Source: DASXAI01 sp963728985 (GTDB lineage Bacteria > Actinomycetota > Acidimicrobiia > Acidimicrobiales > Ilumatobacteraceae). From it: 64,000 bases of DNA. The notes under the pieces are model-generated. The model was not told where the DNA came from. It saw nothing but the letters and a program-made list of their open reading frames with translations, and searched no databases. Each line of letters opens with the position of its first letter. Position 1 is the first letter of the stretch. A program made the position numbers and the translations under genes. Shown one piece after another: positions 26,211 through 35,806 of this stretch. The stretch covers positions 186,001 through 250,000 of the forward strand of contig CAVSME010000008.1 in assembly GCA_963728985.1 (NCBI GenBank). Reading direction: 5' to 3'.

Positions 26211-27001
26211 CGCCGTCCGACCAGGACGGCACCGACCGCGGCAGCTACCAAGCCCACGCTGGCCAGAAGGGCGCGGGACCAGGTCGCTGCCACTGTGCGG
26301 GTCGCCGCCAGTGGATCGGGAGGCAAGCCGTAGACCTCGGGTTCGTCGAGCAGCAGGAAGAAGGCCGCCGCTCCCCCTACGCCGTCGTCCTCGGAGTGGC
26401 CGTACAGCCGAGCCTCATCGACGCCGCGCCCGTGCAGTTCCGCCAGCCGGTCGTCAGCCCGCCGGCGAAGCTCGGCGAGGGGGCCGAACTGGATCGAGTC
26501 GGTGGGACAGGCCTGCGCACACGCCGGCTCCAGATCGCCGCGCAGCCGGTCGTAGCACAACGTGCACTTCCACACCCGTCCGTCGTCCTCGCGTCGGTCG
26601 ATCACGCCGAACGGGCAAGCGGGCACGCAGTAACCGCAGCCGTTGCAGACGTCTTCCTGCACGACCACCGTGCCGAACTCGGTCCGGAACAGCGCACCGG
26701 TCGGGCAGACGTCAAGGCAGGCCGCCTGGGTGCAGTGCTTGCACACGTCCGAGCTCATGAGCCAGCGGATCTCCGGCCGGTCCGTCTCGCTGCCGTCCGG
26801 ACGCGCGACCGGGCGCGTCTGCTCGATGAAGGCGACGTGGCGCCAGTTGTCGGCGTCGAGGCGCATCGTGTTGTCGTAGGAGTTCCCGCTCAGCGCCCGG
26901 TCGCGGTCAGGTACGAGGTTCCACTCCTTGCACGCAACCTCGCAGGCCTTGCATCCGATGCACACCGACGTGTCGGTGAAGAACCCCACCCGGTCCGTCA
27001 C
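26207..27001 (-). CDS. Formate dehydrogenase FeS (beta) subunit, 264 aa
   Basis: Four [4Fe-4S] clusters are indicated by the Cys motifs CIGCKACEVACKEWN, CKHCTQAACLDVCPTGA, CNGCGYCVPACPFGV and CTLCYDRLRGDLEPACAQACPT (given in pieces). The C-terminal 25 residues (LLASVGLVAAAVGAVLV) are a single membrane anchor, as in FdnH/FdoH. The start is GTG 27001, which overlaps the alpha subunit TGA as GTGA, so translation is coupled. It carries electrons from the molybdenum subunit to the NrfD-type subunit. Family length is about 260-300, so it is complete. Confidence 0.9.
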   Translation of the reverse strand: MTDRVGFFTDTSVCIGCKACEVACKEWNLVPDRDRALSGNSYDNTMRLDADNWRHVAFIEQTRPVARPDGSETDRPEIRWLMSSDVCKHCTQAACLDVCPTGALFRTEFGTVVVQEDVCNGCGYCVPACPFGVIDRREDDGRVWKCTLCYDRLRGDLEPACAQACPTDSIQFGPLAELRRRADDRLAELHGRGVDEARLYGHSEDDGVGGAAAFFLLLDEPEVYGLPPDPLAATRTVAATWSRALLASVGLVAAAVGAVLVGRR

Positions 27002-30000
27002 GGCCTTGCACCCCGATGGCGCTCGACCAGGGTCCGCAGCTCGGCGCCTCGCGGCCTCGGCCCCGACACGACGTCGCAAGTGAGCGCCTTGGTGTCCTGG
27101 ATGTGGACGTTCGGGTCGAGGGCGAGGCCGAGGAGGTCGTTGGCCGAGTCGCCGGTCGTCCGCCCCCGGCGGCCCCAGTGGAAGGGCACGCCCACCTGGT
27201 GCACAGCCCTCCCTCGGATCCGCAGCGGCACCATCCGCGGCGTGACCAGGACGCGCGCCTCGATGGCGCTGCGAGTCGTGACGATGGTGGCCCACCCGCC
27301 GTGCTCGAGGCCCCGCAGCGATGCCAGCGCCGGGCTGACCTCGCAGAACAGCTCGGGCTGGAGTGCGTTCAGTCGGCCGATGGTGCGGCTCATGGCGCCA
27401 GCGGTGTGGTGCTCTGTGAGCCGGTAGGTCGTGAGGACGAACGGGTACGAACCGGCGCCAGGCGCATCCGAAGACGGATTGGTCGGGTTGGCCTCGTGCT
27501 CGATCGGCTGGATGGCAGGATTCGCCTGCTGGCGGTAGAGCGGGTTCCCGACCGGCGACTCGAACGGCTCGTAGTGGGTTGGCAAGGGCCCGTCCTTCAG
27601 GCCGGCCGGCACGAACAGCCATGCCTTGCCGTCTGACTGCATGATGAACGGGTCCCGCCCGCCGAGGGCTGCTTCCGCCTCGGCCCCCTCGGGTGGGACG
27701 TGATCCGGAGCGGTCGTGCCCGGGAAGTCGGCGACGTCGACACCGGTCCAGCGGCCGATGCTCGGGTCCCACCAGACGTACCGGCGCCGCTCGGACCACG
27801 GCCGGCCGTCGGGATCGGCCGACGCCCGGTTGTAGAGGATGCGCCGGTTGGCCGGCCAGGCCCAGCCCCACTCCGCGGCGACCCAGTCCTGCTCGAACCG
27901 TGGCCGGCGGCGGCGGGTCTGGTTCACGCCCTCGGTCCGGCAGCCGCAGTAGATCCAGCACCCGCACCGGGTCGAGCCGTCGGGCTTCAGCTCCGTGTAG
28001 GACGACAGGGGCCGACCCTCTGGGTCCCAGCCGTTGATCTCGGCCAGCACCGCCTCGGCATCGGGATCGTCGTGGCGGCCGACCGTGGGGTAGTCCCACG
28101 TCAAGTCGAGCAGTGGCCGGTCCCGGTCATCCGTCGAGCCCGCCAGCTTCTCGCGGATGATGCGCCCGAGGTGGTAGGTGAACCACAGCTCCGAACGCTG
28201 GTCGTCGGCCGGATCGACGGCCTTGTCGTGCCATTGGAGGAGGCGCTGGGTCTGCGTGAAAGACCCGTCCTTCTCGGTGTGGGCCGCCGCCGGCATGAGG
28301 AACACTTCCGTCCCGATGTCGGCCGTGCGCAGCTCACCTGTCTCGATCTCGGGTGAGTCGTACCAGAAGGCAGCGGTCTCGATCTCCTGCAGGTCCCGCA
28401 CGACGAGCCAGTCGAGCTCGGCCAGGGCCAGGCGATGCAGGCGCGAGTTGCCGGAGCCGACCGCCGGGTTCTCTCCGAGGACGAAGAATCCCGTCACGGT
28501 GCCCGCCAGCATGCCGAGGACGCTCTGATAGGTGGAGTGGTCGCCCGTCAGACGAGGCAGGTAGCCGAACGCGAAGTCGTTGTCCGCGGTGGCGGCGTCG
28601 CCCCACCAGGCCTTCAGGAGGCTGACCACGTACGCCCGCATGTGACCCCAGTAACCGGTGGTTCCGGCGTCGTGTTCGAGGTAGTCGTCGAGCCCTTCGC
28701 CGTGATCGGCGTGCGGCATGGGGATGTAGCCCGGCAGCAGGTCGTAGAGCGTCGGGACGTCGGTTGAGCCCTGGATGCTGGCGTGGCCCCGCAGCGCCAT
28801 GATGCCCCCGCCGGGCCGACCGATGTTGCCGAGCAACGTCTGCAGGATGGCGGCGGTGCGGATGTACTGCACACCGGTGGAGTGGTGCGTCCATCCGACC
28901 GCGTAGCAGAACGCCCCCGTTCGCTCCCGTCCGGAGTTGGTGCACAGCAGCTCGGCCACGCGGAGCAGCATCTCGGGCTCGATGCCGCAGGTCTCGCTCA
29001 CCATCTCCGGCGTGTACCGGGCGAAGTGCCGCTTGAGGATCTGGTACACGCAGCGCGGGTCCTGAAGGGTCTCGTCCCGCTCAGGCTGCCCGGGGCCGTG
29101 GCCACCACCATGGCCGCCAGCCACTTCGCCGTAGCTCGTCTCGTGCTCGCGGGCTCCGGCCGACGGCGCCGACCAGGCCCCGGCGTACTGCCATGACGTG
29201 GGGTCGTACGTCGCCGACTCCGCATCGAATCCCGAGAACACGCCGCCCAGATCTTCGGCGTCCACGTAGGCGTCGTTGATGATCGTGGCGGCGTTCGTGT
29301 AGGGCACCACGTACTCCATGAAGCAGCGATCGTGCGTCAGCACATGGTTCACGAGTCCGCCGAGGAAGGCGATGTCGGTGCCGGCGCGGATCGGCACGAA
29401 CACGTCGGCCAGGGCGGACGTGCGCGTGAACCTGGGGTCGACGTGGATGATCGTGGCGCCCCGTGCCTTCGCTTCCATGACCCACTGGAAGCCGACGGGA
29501 TGGGCCTCGGCCATGTTCGACCCCTCGATGAGGATCACGTCAGCGTGCTGCAGGTCCTGCTGGAAGGAGGTGGCCCCACCGCGCCCGAAGGATGTCCCCA
29601 AACTGGGGACGGTCGAGGAGTGTCATATGCGTGCTTGGTTCTCGATCTGGATGGCGCCGAGTGCCGTGAACAGCTTCTTGATGAGATAGTTCTCCTCGTT
29701 GTCGAGCGTCGCCCCGCCCAAGGAAGCGAAGCCCGTGGCCCGCCGCAACGGCCGGCCCTCTTCGTCCTTGTCTTCCCAGAACTGCCGGCGGTTGGCGATG
29801 ACGCGATCGGCGATCATGTCCATCGCGCGGTCCAGAGGTAGGTCTTCCCAAGCCGTGCCGAACGGCCGGCGGTAGCGAACGGTGGCGAGCCTCGTCGGTG
29901 AGGTGACCAGCGATCGGGTGGCGGCTCCCTTGGGGCACAGCCGTCCTCGCGAGATCGGGCTGTCCGGGTGGCCCTCGATCTGCAGGATCTGCTCGTCCTT

Positions 30001-30207
30001 GACGAAGACACGCTGGGCGCAGCCGACGGCGCAATACGGACAAACCGACGACACGACGCGTTCAGCCGTCTCGGTGCGGGGTCGCAACGTGGCCTGCCGA
30101 GGCGATCGCACTGCATCGCCTCGAGCGGTGCGGTCCGGCGTCGTCACCTGCCGCACGACCGGCCACGATCGCACGAGGTCGAGTAGCGAGCGGCGCGGTG
30201 CCATCAC
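26998..30207 (-). CDS. fdhA: Formate dehydrogenase alpha subunit, selenocysteine-containing, 1069 aa
   Basis: Molybdenum/tungsten bis-MGD enzyme oxidising formate to CO2. The N-terminal cluster motif is CPYCAVGC with a fourth Cys in RGRLCPKGA. At 29623-29625 the frame has TGA, exactly at the metal-ligand position: the text reads ENQARI-U-HSSTVPSLGTSFGRG, which in this family is Sec or Cys. Both sides are in the same frame and neither half alone would be a working enzyme. A hairpin fitting a bSECIS follows. The start is GTG 30207 or ATG 30204. There is no Tat signal, so it is probably cytoplasmic. Later blocks include GSNMAEAHPVGFQWV and the C-terminal TTYRLTEHHTAG. No selA, selB, selC or selD was seen in the window. 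Confidence 0.9.
29594..29610 (-). promoter_or_regulatory. bSECIS-like hairpin for UGA decoding in formate dehydrogenase
   Basis: On the coding strand, 12 nt after the UGA (29625-29623), GTCCCC pairs perfectly with GGGGAC around the five-base loop AGTTT. bSECIS elements recognised by SelB lie directly after the UGA, with the loop around 16-37 nt downstream and a G-U in the loop; both hold here. The hairpin is inside coding sequence (STVPSLGTS). Confidence 0.75.
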
Positions 30208-30256
30208 TAGAGCGCTACCCGCGCCCTCGTCGCAGTAGTCGGGCGGTCAGGTCGCC

Positions 30257-31144
30257 TCAACCGGGCAGTTCCGGGAGGAGGCGGTCAAGCCGGATCGGCA
30301 GGTCGCGGACGCGGATCCCGGTGGCGTCGTGGACGGCGTTGGCCACGGCCGCGGCGGTGCCGACGATGCCGATCTCGCCGATGCCCTTCGCCCCCGCCGG
30401 CCCCAGCGTCGCCTCCTGCTCGTCCAGCCAGGCGACGTCGATGGCGCCGATGTCGGCGTTGGCGGCCAGGTGGTAATGGGCGAGGTCGTGGTTCACGATG
30501 TCACCGAAGGCGGGATCGAGCACGCCCTCCTCGAAGAGTGCCATCGAGACGCCCATGGTCATGCCGCCGATGAACTGCGACCGGGCCATACAGGGGTTGA
30601 GGATGCGGCCAGCGGCGAAGACGCCGGTCAGGCGGGGGACCCGCAGCTCCCCGGTGTCGGCGTCGACGCGCACCTCGGCGAATTGGGCCCCGAACGTGAA
30701 CGAAGCCACCTCCGGTCGCTGTTCCAGCTCGTCCGCTGTCGCCGCCTCGGCCTGAGCGCCGCCGGGAGGGATGCCGCCGGCGATCTCGTCGCGAATCGCG
30801 TCGACGGCCCGGGCGACGGCCCATGTCCACGACGCCGTGCCCATCGAGCCGCCGGCGATCATGGCCGGTGGGAGGCGGCTGTCGGCGATGCGGAGGGTGA
30901 CGTCGGCCGGCGTCACGCCGGCGCGCTCGGCGGCGAAGGCCAGGAGCGCCGTGCGGGCGCCCGTCCCGATGTCCGCCGCGTCGATCTCGACCACCCACCG
31001 CCCGTCCTCGTCCACCGCCGCCCGTGCCGATGACTGTTGGGCACGAGCGGGGTAGATGGATGCCGCCACTCCGGTGCCGACGAACCACCGACCCTCGCGC
31101 CGGCGGCCGGGTCGGGACCGTCGACCCTCCCAACCGAACCGCAC
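30257..31144 (-). pseudogene. Molybdenum hydroxylase large subunit, C-terminal remnant
   Basis: The 295 residues match only the last third of a xanthine dehydrogenase/CO dehydrogenase-type large subunit: WFVGTGVAASIYPARAQ, then IDAADIGTGARTALLAFAAE, then AGRILNPCMARSQFIGGM and GAKGIGEIGIVGTAAAVANA, the last holding the catalytic Glu region. About 480 residues expected ahead of it are absent. The upstream end fuses directly to the FAD subunit remnant at about 31145, so a deletion of roughly 2 kb removed the end of one gene and the start of the other. It is probably not functional. Confidence 0.8.
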
Positions 31145-31479
31145 TTGCCTCCGACCGTCGCCAGGTTGCGGACCTGCCCCGAAGCGCCGGCGAGGAGGGC
31201 CTGGGCGAGGAGCGGGTAGCCGCCGGTGATGCGCCGGTCGGAGGCGACGTCGCTGTTGCGCTCCATGGCGCCGATGCGCAGGCCGCCGGCGTCCGTCGGC
31301 TCGATGCCGCCGAGCCGCAAGCGCGACACGTCGACGAGCATCGTGGGCTCGGTGGCGCCGAGCTTCATCAGGTCCACGAGATTGGTACCTCCGCCCACGT
31401 AGCTGGCGCCGGGCGTCGTGGCCACGAGGGTCACCGCCTCGTCGCGGTCGCCGGGACGAGCGAAGGCGAAGGGCCTCAT
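31145..31479 (-). pseudogene. Molybdenum hydroxylase FAD (medium) subunit, N-terminal remnant
   Basis: Begins at ATG 31479 as MRPFAFARPGDRDEAV and shows the FAD-binding ASYVGGGTNLVDLMK loop and later GQVRNLATVGG, all typical of the CoxM/XdhB N-terminal domain. After about 111 residues (family length about 290-330) the homology stops in the middle of the ATVGG motif, where the large-subunit remnant begins. The remaining open frame downstream (CGSVGRVDGPDPAAG) is out-of-frame large-subunit sequence. The start overlaps a TGA in the alternative frame (ATGA), the remains of coupling to the small subunit. Confidence 0.8.
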
Positions 31480-31898
31480 CCCGCGCCGCCCGCCGACCGC
31501 GCGGGCCACGTCCAAGACCGCGGCGACGATGTTGACGTACGCGCCGCAGCGGCAGAGGTTGCCGCTCAGCCGCTCGCGCACCTCCTCGCTGTCGAGTACG
31601 ACCGGCTCGCCGACACCGGCCGTCACGGCGCTCGCCACCCGTCCGCCACTTCTCGCAACATGCCCGCGGCGGAGCAGAGCTGCCCGGGCGTGCAGTAGCC
31701 GCATTGGAGGGCGTCGCGCTCGACGAACGCCGCCTGGAGCGCAGAGGCCTCGCTCGCGGCCAAGCCCTCGACCGTCACCACGTCGGCGCCATCGGCCATG
31801 ACGGCCAGGACGAGGCAGCTGTTGACCCTCCGGCCATCCATGAGGACCGTGCAGGCGCCGCATTGGCCGTGATCGCAGCCCTTCTTCGACCCGGTCAT
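31480..31898 (-). pseudogene. Molybdenum hydroxylase 2Fe-2S (small) subunit, 5'-truncated and frameshifted
   Basis: The open part begins at KKGCDHGQCGACTVLMDG, the first [2Fe-2S] motif, but the 25-30 residues normally in front (the rest of the plant-ferredoxin-like fold) are missing. It continues to LQCGYCTPGQLCSAAGML, then the frame ends at TGA 31623-31625. The expected rest, VRERLSGNLCRCGAYVNIVAAV with the second cluster motif, follows in another frame. So at least one indel near 31625-31645 separates the two halves. Together with the two following remnants it forms a decayed small-medium-large operon. Confidence 0.8.
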
Positions 31899-31977
31899 GC
31901 GTGCTCATGCCCGACCCGTTCCCGGCCTGTCCGCCGCCGAATCATCACCGCGCCAGGAAGTCGCTTCACCGCACGCG

Positions 31978-32668
31978 CTACGTCACCCAGCCTCCGGCGA
32001 AGGGGATCACTTGGCCGGCGAAGAAGTCGCTCGAGCCCGACGCGAGGAAGGTCACAAGTTCGGCCTGCTCCCAGCTCTCCGCGATCCGTCCCACAGGAAC
32101 ATGCCGGAGTTGTCGCTGCATCCCTTCCGTGTCCCATGTCTCCCGCTGGAACGCGTCGACGCTCTCGACGTAGGCCTGGCCGATGGCGTTGACCTGGACG
32201 TTGTGACGAGCGACGTCGGCGCCGACGGCCCGCACGTATGCGTTCTGAGCGCCTCGGGCCGCGCTGTACGCGTCGCTCTTGGGCGTCGGGCGCAAGGGCG
32301 CTGCACTGGTGACGACGATGATCTTGCCGCTGCGCCGCTCGATCATCTGCGGCAGCACGGCTCGAACGAACCGCATCGTGGGATGCACCAGCGCATCGAA
32401 CATCGCCAGCCACTGCTCGTCGGAGGTGTCTGTCGGCGGCGCCGGTCGCCGAGCGCGCAATGAGGTTCACCACGAGCACGTCCACTCGGCCCGCCGCCTC
32501 GATCGCCTCTTGCGGGCCCTCCGCCCGCCGGTGGCTGTCGCTGTCCGCGATCACCGTCGCACCTTCCGCCTGGAACCGCTCGACAACGGCGGGACCCGTG
32601 TACCGGTCGGCCATCGTGACCAGTGCGCGACGGCCCTCGAGGCGCCGCGTGGGTGGTGGTGCCGTCAC
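31978..32668 (-). pseudogene. Short-chain dehydrogenase/reductase, frameshifted
   Basis: The N-terminal part, from GTG 32668, reads TRRLEGRRALVTMADRYTGPAV and ends near VDVLVVNLIA, the cofactor half of an SDR, although the usual TGxxxGxG motif is altered to TMADRYTG. From about 32460 the rest is in another frame: SDEQWLAMFDALVHPTMRF, then GKIIVVTSAAPLRPTPKSDAYSAARGAQNAY with the catalytic Ser and a Y-x4-like site weakened (YSAAR in place of YxxxK), and FAGQVIPFAGG at the end. A single indel near 32455-32465 joins them. The missing catalytic Lys suggests that the ancestor was already divergent. It could be an assembly error, but it sits beside another decayed operon. Confidence 0.7.
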
Positions 32669-33001
32669 CGGCCGCCGGCGTTCCCGGCCAGGGAGCTCTG
32701 CATTCTGGCGAACGGCCCCACCACGATGGACAGCCTGGCGTGCCGAGTGTGTCCTGTCCAGCCCGCTCGCCGTCCGCGCTCACGCCACCACGGGCCTACG
32801 TGGGTAGCCGTGCCGCATGAACGATGAGTCAGAATCCTCGCCGGCACCCTGCGGCGATCCGATCTCGATCCGCCGTCGCGATGACGGATCGCGGCTCGGA
32901 CCCCGTCGGTGCTTTGTGAGAGCCCCCTAAGGCTCGGCTGACTCCGCTACGCCGGACCCGGTGGTTCGCCCCACCGCTGCCGAGGCGCGCCCTGGTCGGC
33001 G
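32669..33001. other. Intergenic stretch without recognised gene
   Basis: About 330 bp between the start of the frameshifted SDR and the glyoxalase-fold gene. Open frames here are short, Arg-rich and lack start signals. I see no hairpin strong enough to name. It presumably holds the divergent promoters of its neighbours. Confidence 0.5.
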
Positions 33002-33424
33002 ATGATGGCGAACGTGGAGCGACCCATCATGCGCATCTCGGGACCGACACTCGACACCCGCGACCCGATCGCGCTGGCCCTGTTCTACGAGCGTCTCCTC
33101 GGCTGGCCGATCGTTCGACGCGAAGGGCCCCGCGCTGGCAATCCCTCCTCCGACGGCTGGGCCATGCTGCGCTCGCCGGCAGGCGACCACAAGATCGAAA
33201 TGCAGTGGGAGCCGCACTATCGCCCACCGGTGTGGCCCCCGGTCGAAGGCGAGCAACTGATGATGATGCATCTCGACATCGGCGTGACGGACCTCGACGC
33301 CGGCGTCACGTGGGCGCTCGCTCAAGGTGCGCGGCTGGCCGACCACCAGCCCCAACAAGATGTCCGCGTCATGCTCGACCCCGAAGGTCATCCCTTCTGC
33401 CTGTTCCTCGACGACTCGCTCTGA
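33002..33424 (+). CDS. VOC/glyoxalase-fold protein, 140 aa
   Basis: A single glyoxalase/bleomycin-resistance-like domain with the paired beta-alpha-beta-beta-beta pattern: ISGPTLDTRDPIALALFYERLLGWP at the start and LDPEGHPFCLFLDD at the end. The LDPEGHPFCLF motif is frequent in actinobacterial VOC proteins. Possible metal ligands are His in MHLDIGV and a Glu in the C-terminal block. Activity is not predictable. The start is ATG 33002, but ATG 33029 (MRISGPTL) would also fit family length. The stop at 33422-33424 coincides with the beginning of repeat copy 3. Confidence 0.78.
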   Translation: MMANVERPIMRISGPTLDTRDPIALALFYERLLGWPIVRREGPRAGNPSSDGWAMLRSPAGDHKIEMQWEPHYRPPVWPPVEGEQLMMMHLDIGVTDLDAGVTWALAQGARLADHQPQQDVRVMLDPEGHPFCLFLDDSL

Positions 33425-33565
33425 GGGCGAGCGGATAGGTGCTCGCGATCCCGCGGACGGGGCCGGTTGCCACGATCCGTGAGCGACATTGGGTGCCGAT
33501 TCGGTCATGGGTGCCGATCGGCCCGCCAGGCGAGGCAATCAGCACCCAAACGCCGATCGGAACAG
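33423..33565. repeat. Dispersed structured repeat, copy 3 (long form, 143 bp)
   Basis: Nearly identical to 2321-2464 along its whole length, starting with GAGGGCGAGCGGA and ending CGCCGATCGGAACAG. It has the same hairpin core, with one base changed in the right arm (AATCAGCACCCAA in place of AATCGGCACCCAA). It lies between the VOC gene and the convergent acyl-CoA dehydrogenase. Confidence 0.8.
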
Positions 33566-33693
33566 CCTCTCGGAGGCCTTGCGGTTCCGTGTCGGGAGTC
33601 GTCGGCTCACCCGAATCCCCGATCCGCCGACCATCGGTAGAAGCTGGCGTTCAGCTCGACCGTCCGGAACGCCGACGCGAATGGTACGTCGGG

Positions 33694-34863
33694 CTATCTC
33701 CGCTCCTGTTTCGGTTTGGGGAACAGCAGGCGGCCGATGTTCTGCACGGCCACGTCGTGGGCGATGCCCATCACCATCCCGGCGCGGGCGTCGCGGAAGT
33801 ACCGTTCGAACGGCAGCCGCTTGGCGAAGGCCGCCCCTCCTCCAAGGGTCATGGCCTCGGCGGTGACGAACGCGGCGAGCTCGTCGCACGCCACCTTGGC
33901 CTCGAAGAACGGCAGCGGGCCGCCGTGGCGACTCTCGTCGAAGGCGGCGCAGGCGGCGTACAGCAACGCCCGGCTGCGCTCGATCGCCACCTTGCAGGCG
34001 GCCACTCGGCTGCGGACCGTCTCGACCTCGCCCATCCGTCGGCCGTCGGCCAGGACCGCGCCGGCGATGTGGGCGTGGAGGCGCTCGAAGCAGCCGGCGG
34101 CGATGCCGAGGTAGGTGGCGGCGTAGGTGCCGAGCACGACTGGGAAGAAGTCCACCGGCAACCCGTCGGGATTGAGGAGACGTTCGTCGGGCAGGAACCC
34201 GTTGAACGTCATGGGCGAGCTGCCGTTGCCCCGCATGCCCAGGCCGTCCCACGGGGCGTCGATCGACCAGTCGAGGTCGTCGCGGCGGATCTGGAACATC
34301 AACGGCGCGGGCCGTCCGTCGGCCTGCTCGACGCTGCACATGAAGAAGAACACGTCCGCCACCTCGGCGCCGGTCACGAACGACTTGGCCACGTTGCGGA
34401 CCTCGTAGCCGCCGTCCGTCCTCGTGACGGTCGCCTTGGGAGCCTCCGCCCATGCTCCGCCCTTGTGACCGGCCTCGCTGCCGGCGACTGTGCTCAGCCA
34501 CTCGCCCGACACCAGCCGCGGCACGAACTCCTCATGCTGGGCCGGCGTCGGCACACGGCAGATCATCTCGACGCTCTCCAGGTGCATCTTGTAGACGAGC
34601 GCGGTGGACGGGCAGGCCGCGGCCAGTGTCTCAGTTACCACGCACGTGGTCAGCAGCCCCTCGCCAGCTCCGCCCTGATCGCGGTCGCCGCGCAGGCCCA
34701 TCAGCCCCGCCGCCCGCAGCGCCGCCAGCTGTTCGGTCGGGAACGCGCCGGACCGGTCCGTCTCGGCGGCACGCGGCGCCAGCACCTCGTCGGCGAGCGT
34801 CTGGGCGACGTCGCGCCAGTGCTGCTGCGCGGCAGTCAAGGGGAAGTACGTCATGGCCTCCAT
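33694..34863 (-). CDS. Acyl-CoA dehydrogenase family protein, 389 aa
   Basis: Flavin-dependent; the layout LPxxxxxxL start, then TVAGSEAGHKGGAWAEAP and NVAKSFVTGAEVADVFFFM in the beta domain, then KVAIERSRALLYAACAAFDE and LGGGAAFAKRLPFERYFRDAR, matches the acyl-CoA dehydrogenase C-terminal fold. The stretch LGGGAAFAKRLP with FRDAR is reminiscent of flavin monooxygenases of the DszC/HpaB-like branch as well as dehydrogenases, so oxygenase activity is possible. The start is ATG 34863 or 34854. It is divergent from the first TauD gene with 93 bp between. This pairing with two 2-oxoglutarate dioxygenases hints at degradation of a sulfonate or aryloxy compound. Confidence 0.82.
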   Translation of the reverse strand: MEAMTYFPLTAAQQHWRDVAQTLADEVLAPRAAETDRSGAFPTEQLAALRAAGLMGLRGDRDQGGAGEGLLTTCVVTETLAAACPSTALVYKMHLESVEMICRVPTPAQHEEFVPRLVSGEWLSTVAGSEAGHKGGAWAEAPKATVTRTDGGYEVRNVAKSFVTGAEVADVFFFMCSVEQADGRPAPLMFQIRRDDLDWSIDAPWDGLGMRGNGSSPMTFNGFLPDERLLNPDGLPVDFFPVVLGTYAATYLGIAAGCFERLHAHIAGAVLADGRRMGEVETVRSRVAACKVAIERSRALLYAACAAFDESRHGGPLPFFEAKVACDELAAFVTAEAMTLGGGAAFAKRLPFERYFRDARAGMVMGIAHDVAVQNIGRLLFPKPKQERR

Positions 34864-34956
34864 CGTGCCCGCGCCGGATCGGCCGCGCCCACATCGACCA
34901 GTGGGCGCTGGCCCGCCGCCGTCGCTAGGCTGAATCGCCGGGGAAAGGGGATCGCC

Positions 34957-35790
34957 ATGGCCATCTCGGTGCGGCGCTTGACCGTCCACATCGGGGCCGA
35001 GGTGTCGGGGGTCGACCTGCGCGAGCCGTCTGATGCCGCGATCAAGGAGCTGGACGACCTCCTGATCGAGCACCTGGTCCTGTTCTTCCGCGATCAGGAC
35101 TTGACGCCCGCACAGCACGTGGCGCTGGGCCGGCGCTTCGGCGACTTGCATCTCCACTCGGTGGCGGCATCGCTCCCTGAGCATCCCGAGATCATCGTGC
35201 TGGAGAACGACGAGCGGCACCCGCCCAACATCGACACGTGGCACACCGACGTGACCATGGACGCCGAGCCACCGATGGGTTCCATACTGCGAGCGGTGGA
35301 GGTGCCCGACGTCGGCGGCGACACGCTGTGGGCCTCGATGTACGCCGCCTTCGAGGCGCTTCCCGCTGCGATGCAGGCGATGTGCAAGGAGCTCACCGCG
35401 GTCCACCACTACCCCGACTCGTTCCGCAAAGGCGTCGTGCGCCAGCCCGACGGCTACGCCGCCCTCGAGCAGTACGACCGCGACCATCCACCGGTCGAGC
35501 ATCCACTCGTGCGCCGCCATCCCGTGACGGGACGGTACGGCCTCTTCGTGAACTCCACCTTCACCCAATACGTCAAGGGTGTCGGGCGCAAAGAAGGGGC
35601 GGCGCTGCTGCGCATGCTGTACGACCACGTCGCCACCCGCCCCGAGTTCCACGTCCGGTTCAAGTGGGAACCGAACTCGATCGCGTTCTGGGACAACCGC
35701 TGCACCCAGCACTACGCCGTGGCCGACTACCACCCGCGACGCCGTCTCATGCAGCGCGTCACCATCGCCGGCGACCGACCCTACTGCTGA
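34957..35790 (+). CDS. TauD/TfdA-family 2-oxoglutarate dioxygenase, 277 aa
   Basis: Fe(II) enzyme that hydroxylates sulfonates, aryloxyalkanoates or similar molecules, releasing sulfite or a phenol. The first iron motif is WHTDV (H-x-D), the distal His is in CTQHYAVADY and the 2-oxoglutarate Arg is in RRRLMQRVTIAG. The start region RRLTVHIGAEVSGVDL is standard. It starts at ATG 34957 behind GGGGAAAGGGG, an excellent ribosome site. Sixteen bases separate it from a second enzyme of the family, so the two are co-expressed. If it makes sulfite from a sulfonate, the sulfur island downstream would be a natural sink, which is inference. Confidence 0.92.
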   Translation: MAISVRRLTVHIGAEVSGVDLREPSDAAIKELDDLLIEHLVLFFRDQDLTPAQHVALGRRFGDLHLHSVAASLPEHPEIIVLENDERHPPNIDTWHTDVTMDAEPPMGSILRAVEVPDVGGDTLWASMYAAFEALPAAMQAMCKELTAVHHYPDSFRKGVVRQPDGYAALEQYDRDHPPVEHPLVRRHPVTGRYGLFVNSTFTQYVKGVGRKEGAALLRMLYDHVATRPEFHVRFKWEPNSIAFWDNRCTQHYAVADYHPRRRLMQRVTIAGDRPYC

Positions 35791-35806
35791 CCCACTCGGA
35801 GGAGAC

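Noticed and set aside
29602..29640. Separate gene start for formate dehydrogenase at MGTSFGRG
   Set aside because: The upstream half is in the same frame and ends exactly at the selenocysteine position, so a split into two genes is an artefact of reading UGA as stop.
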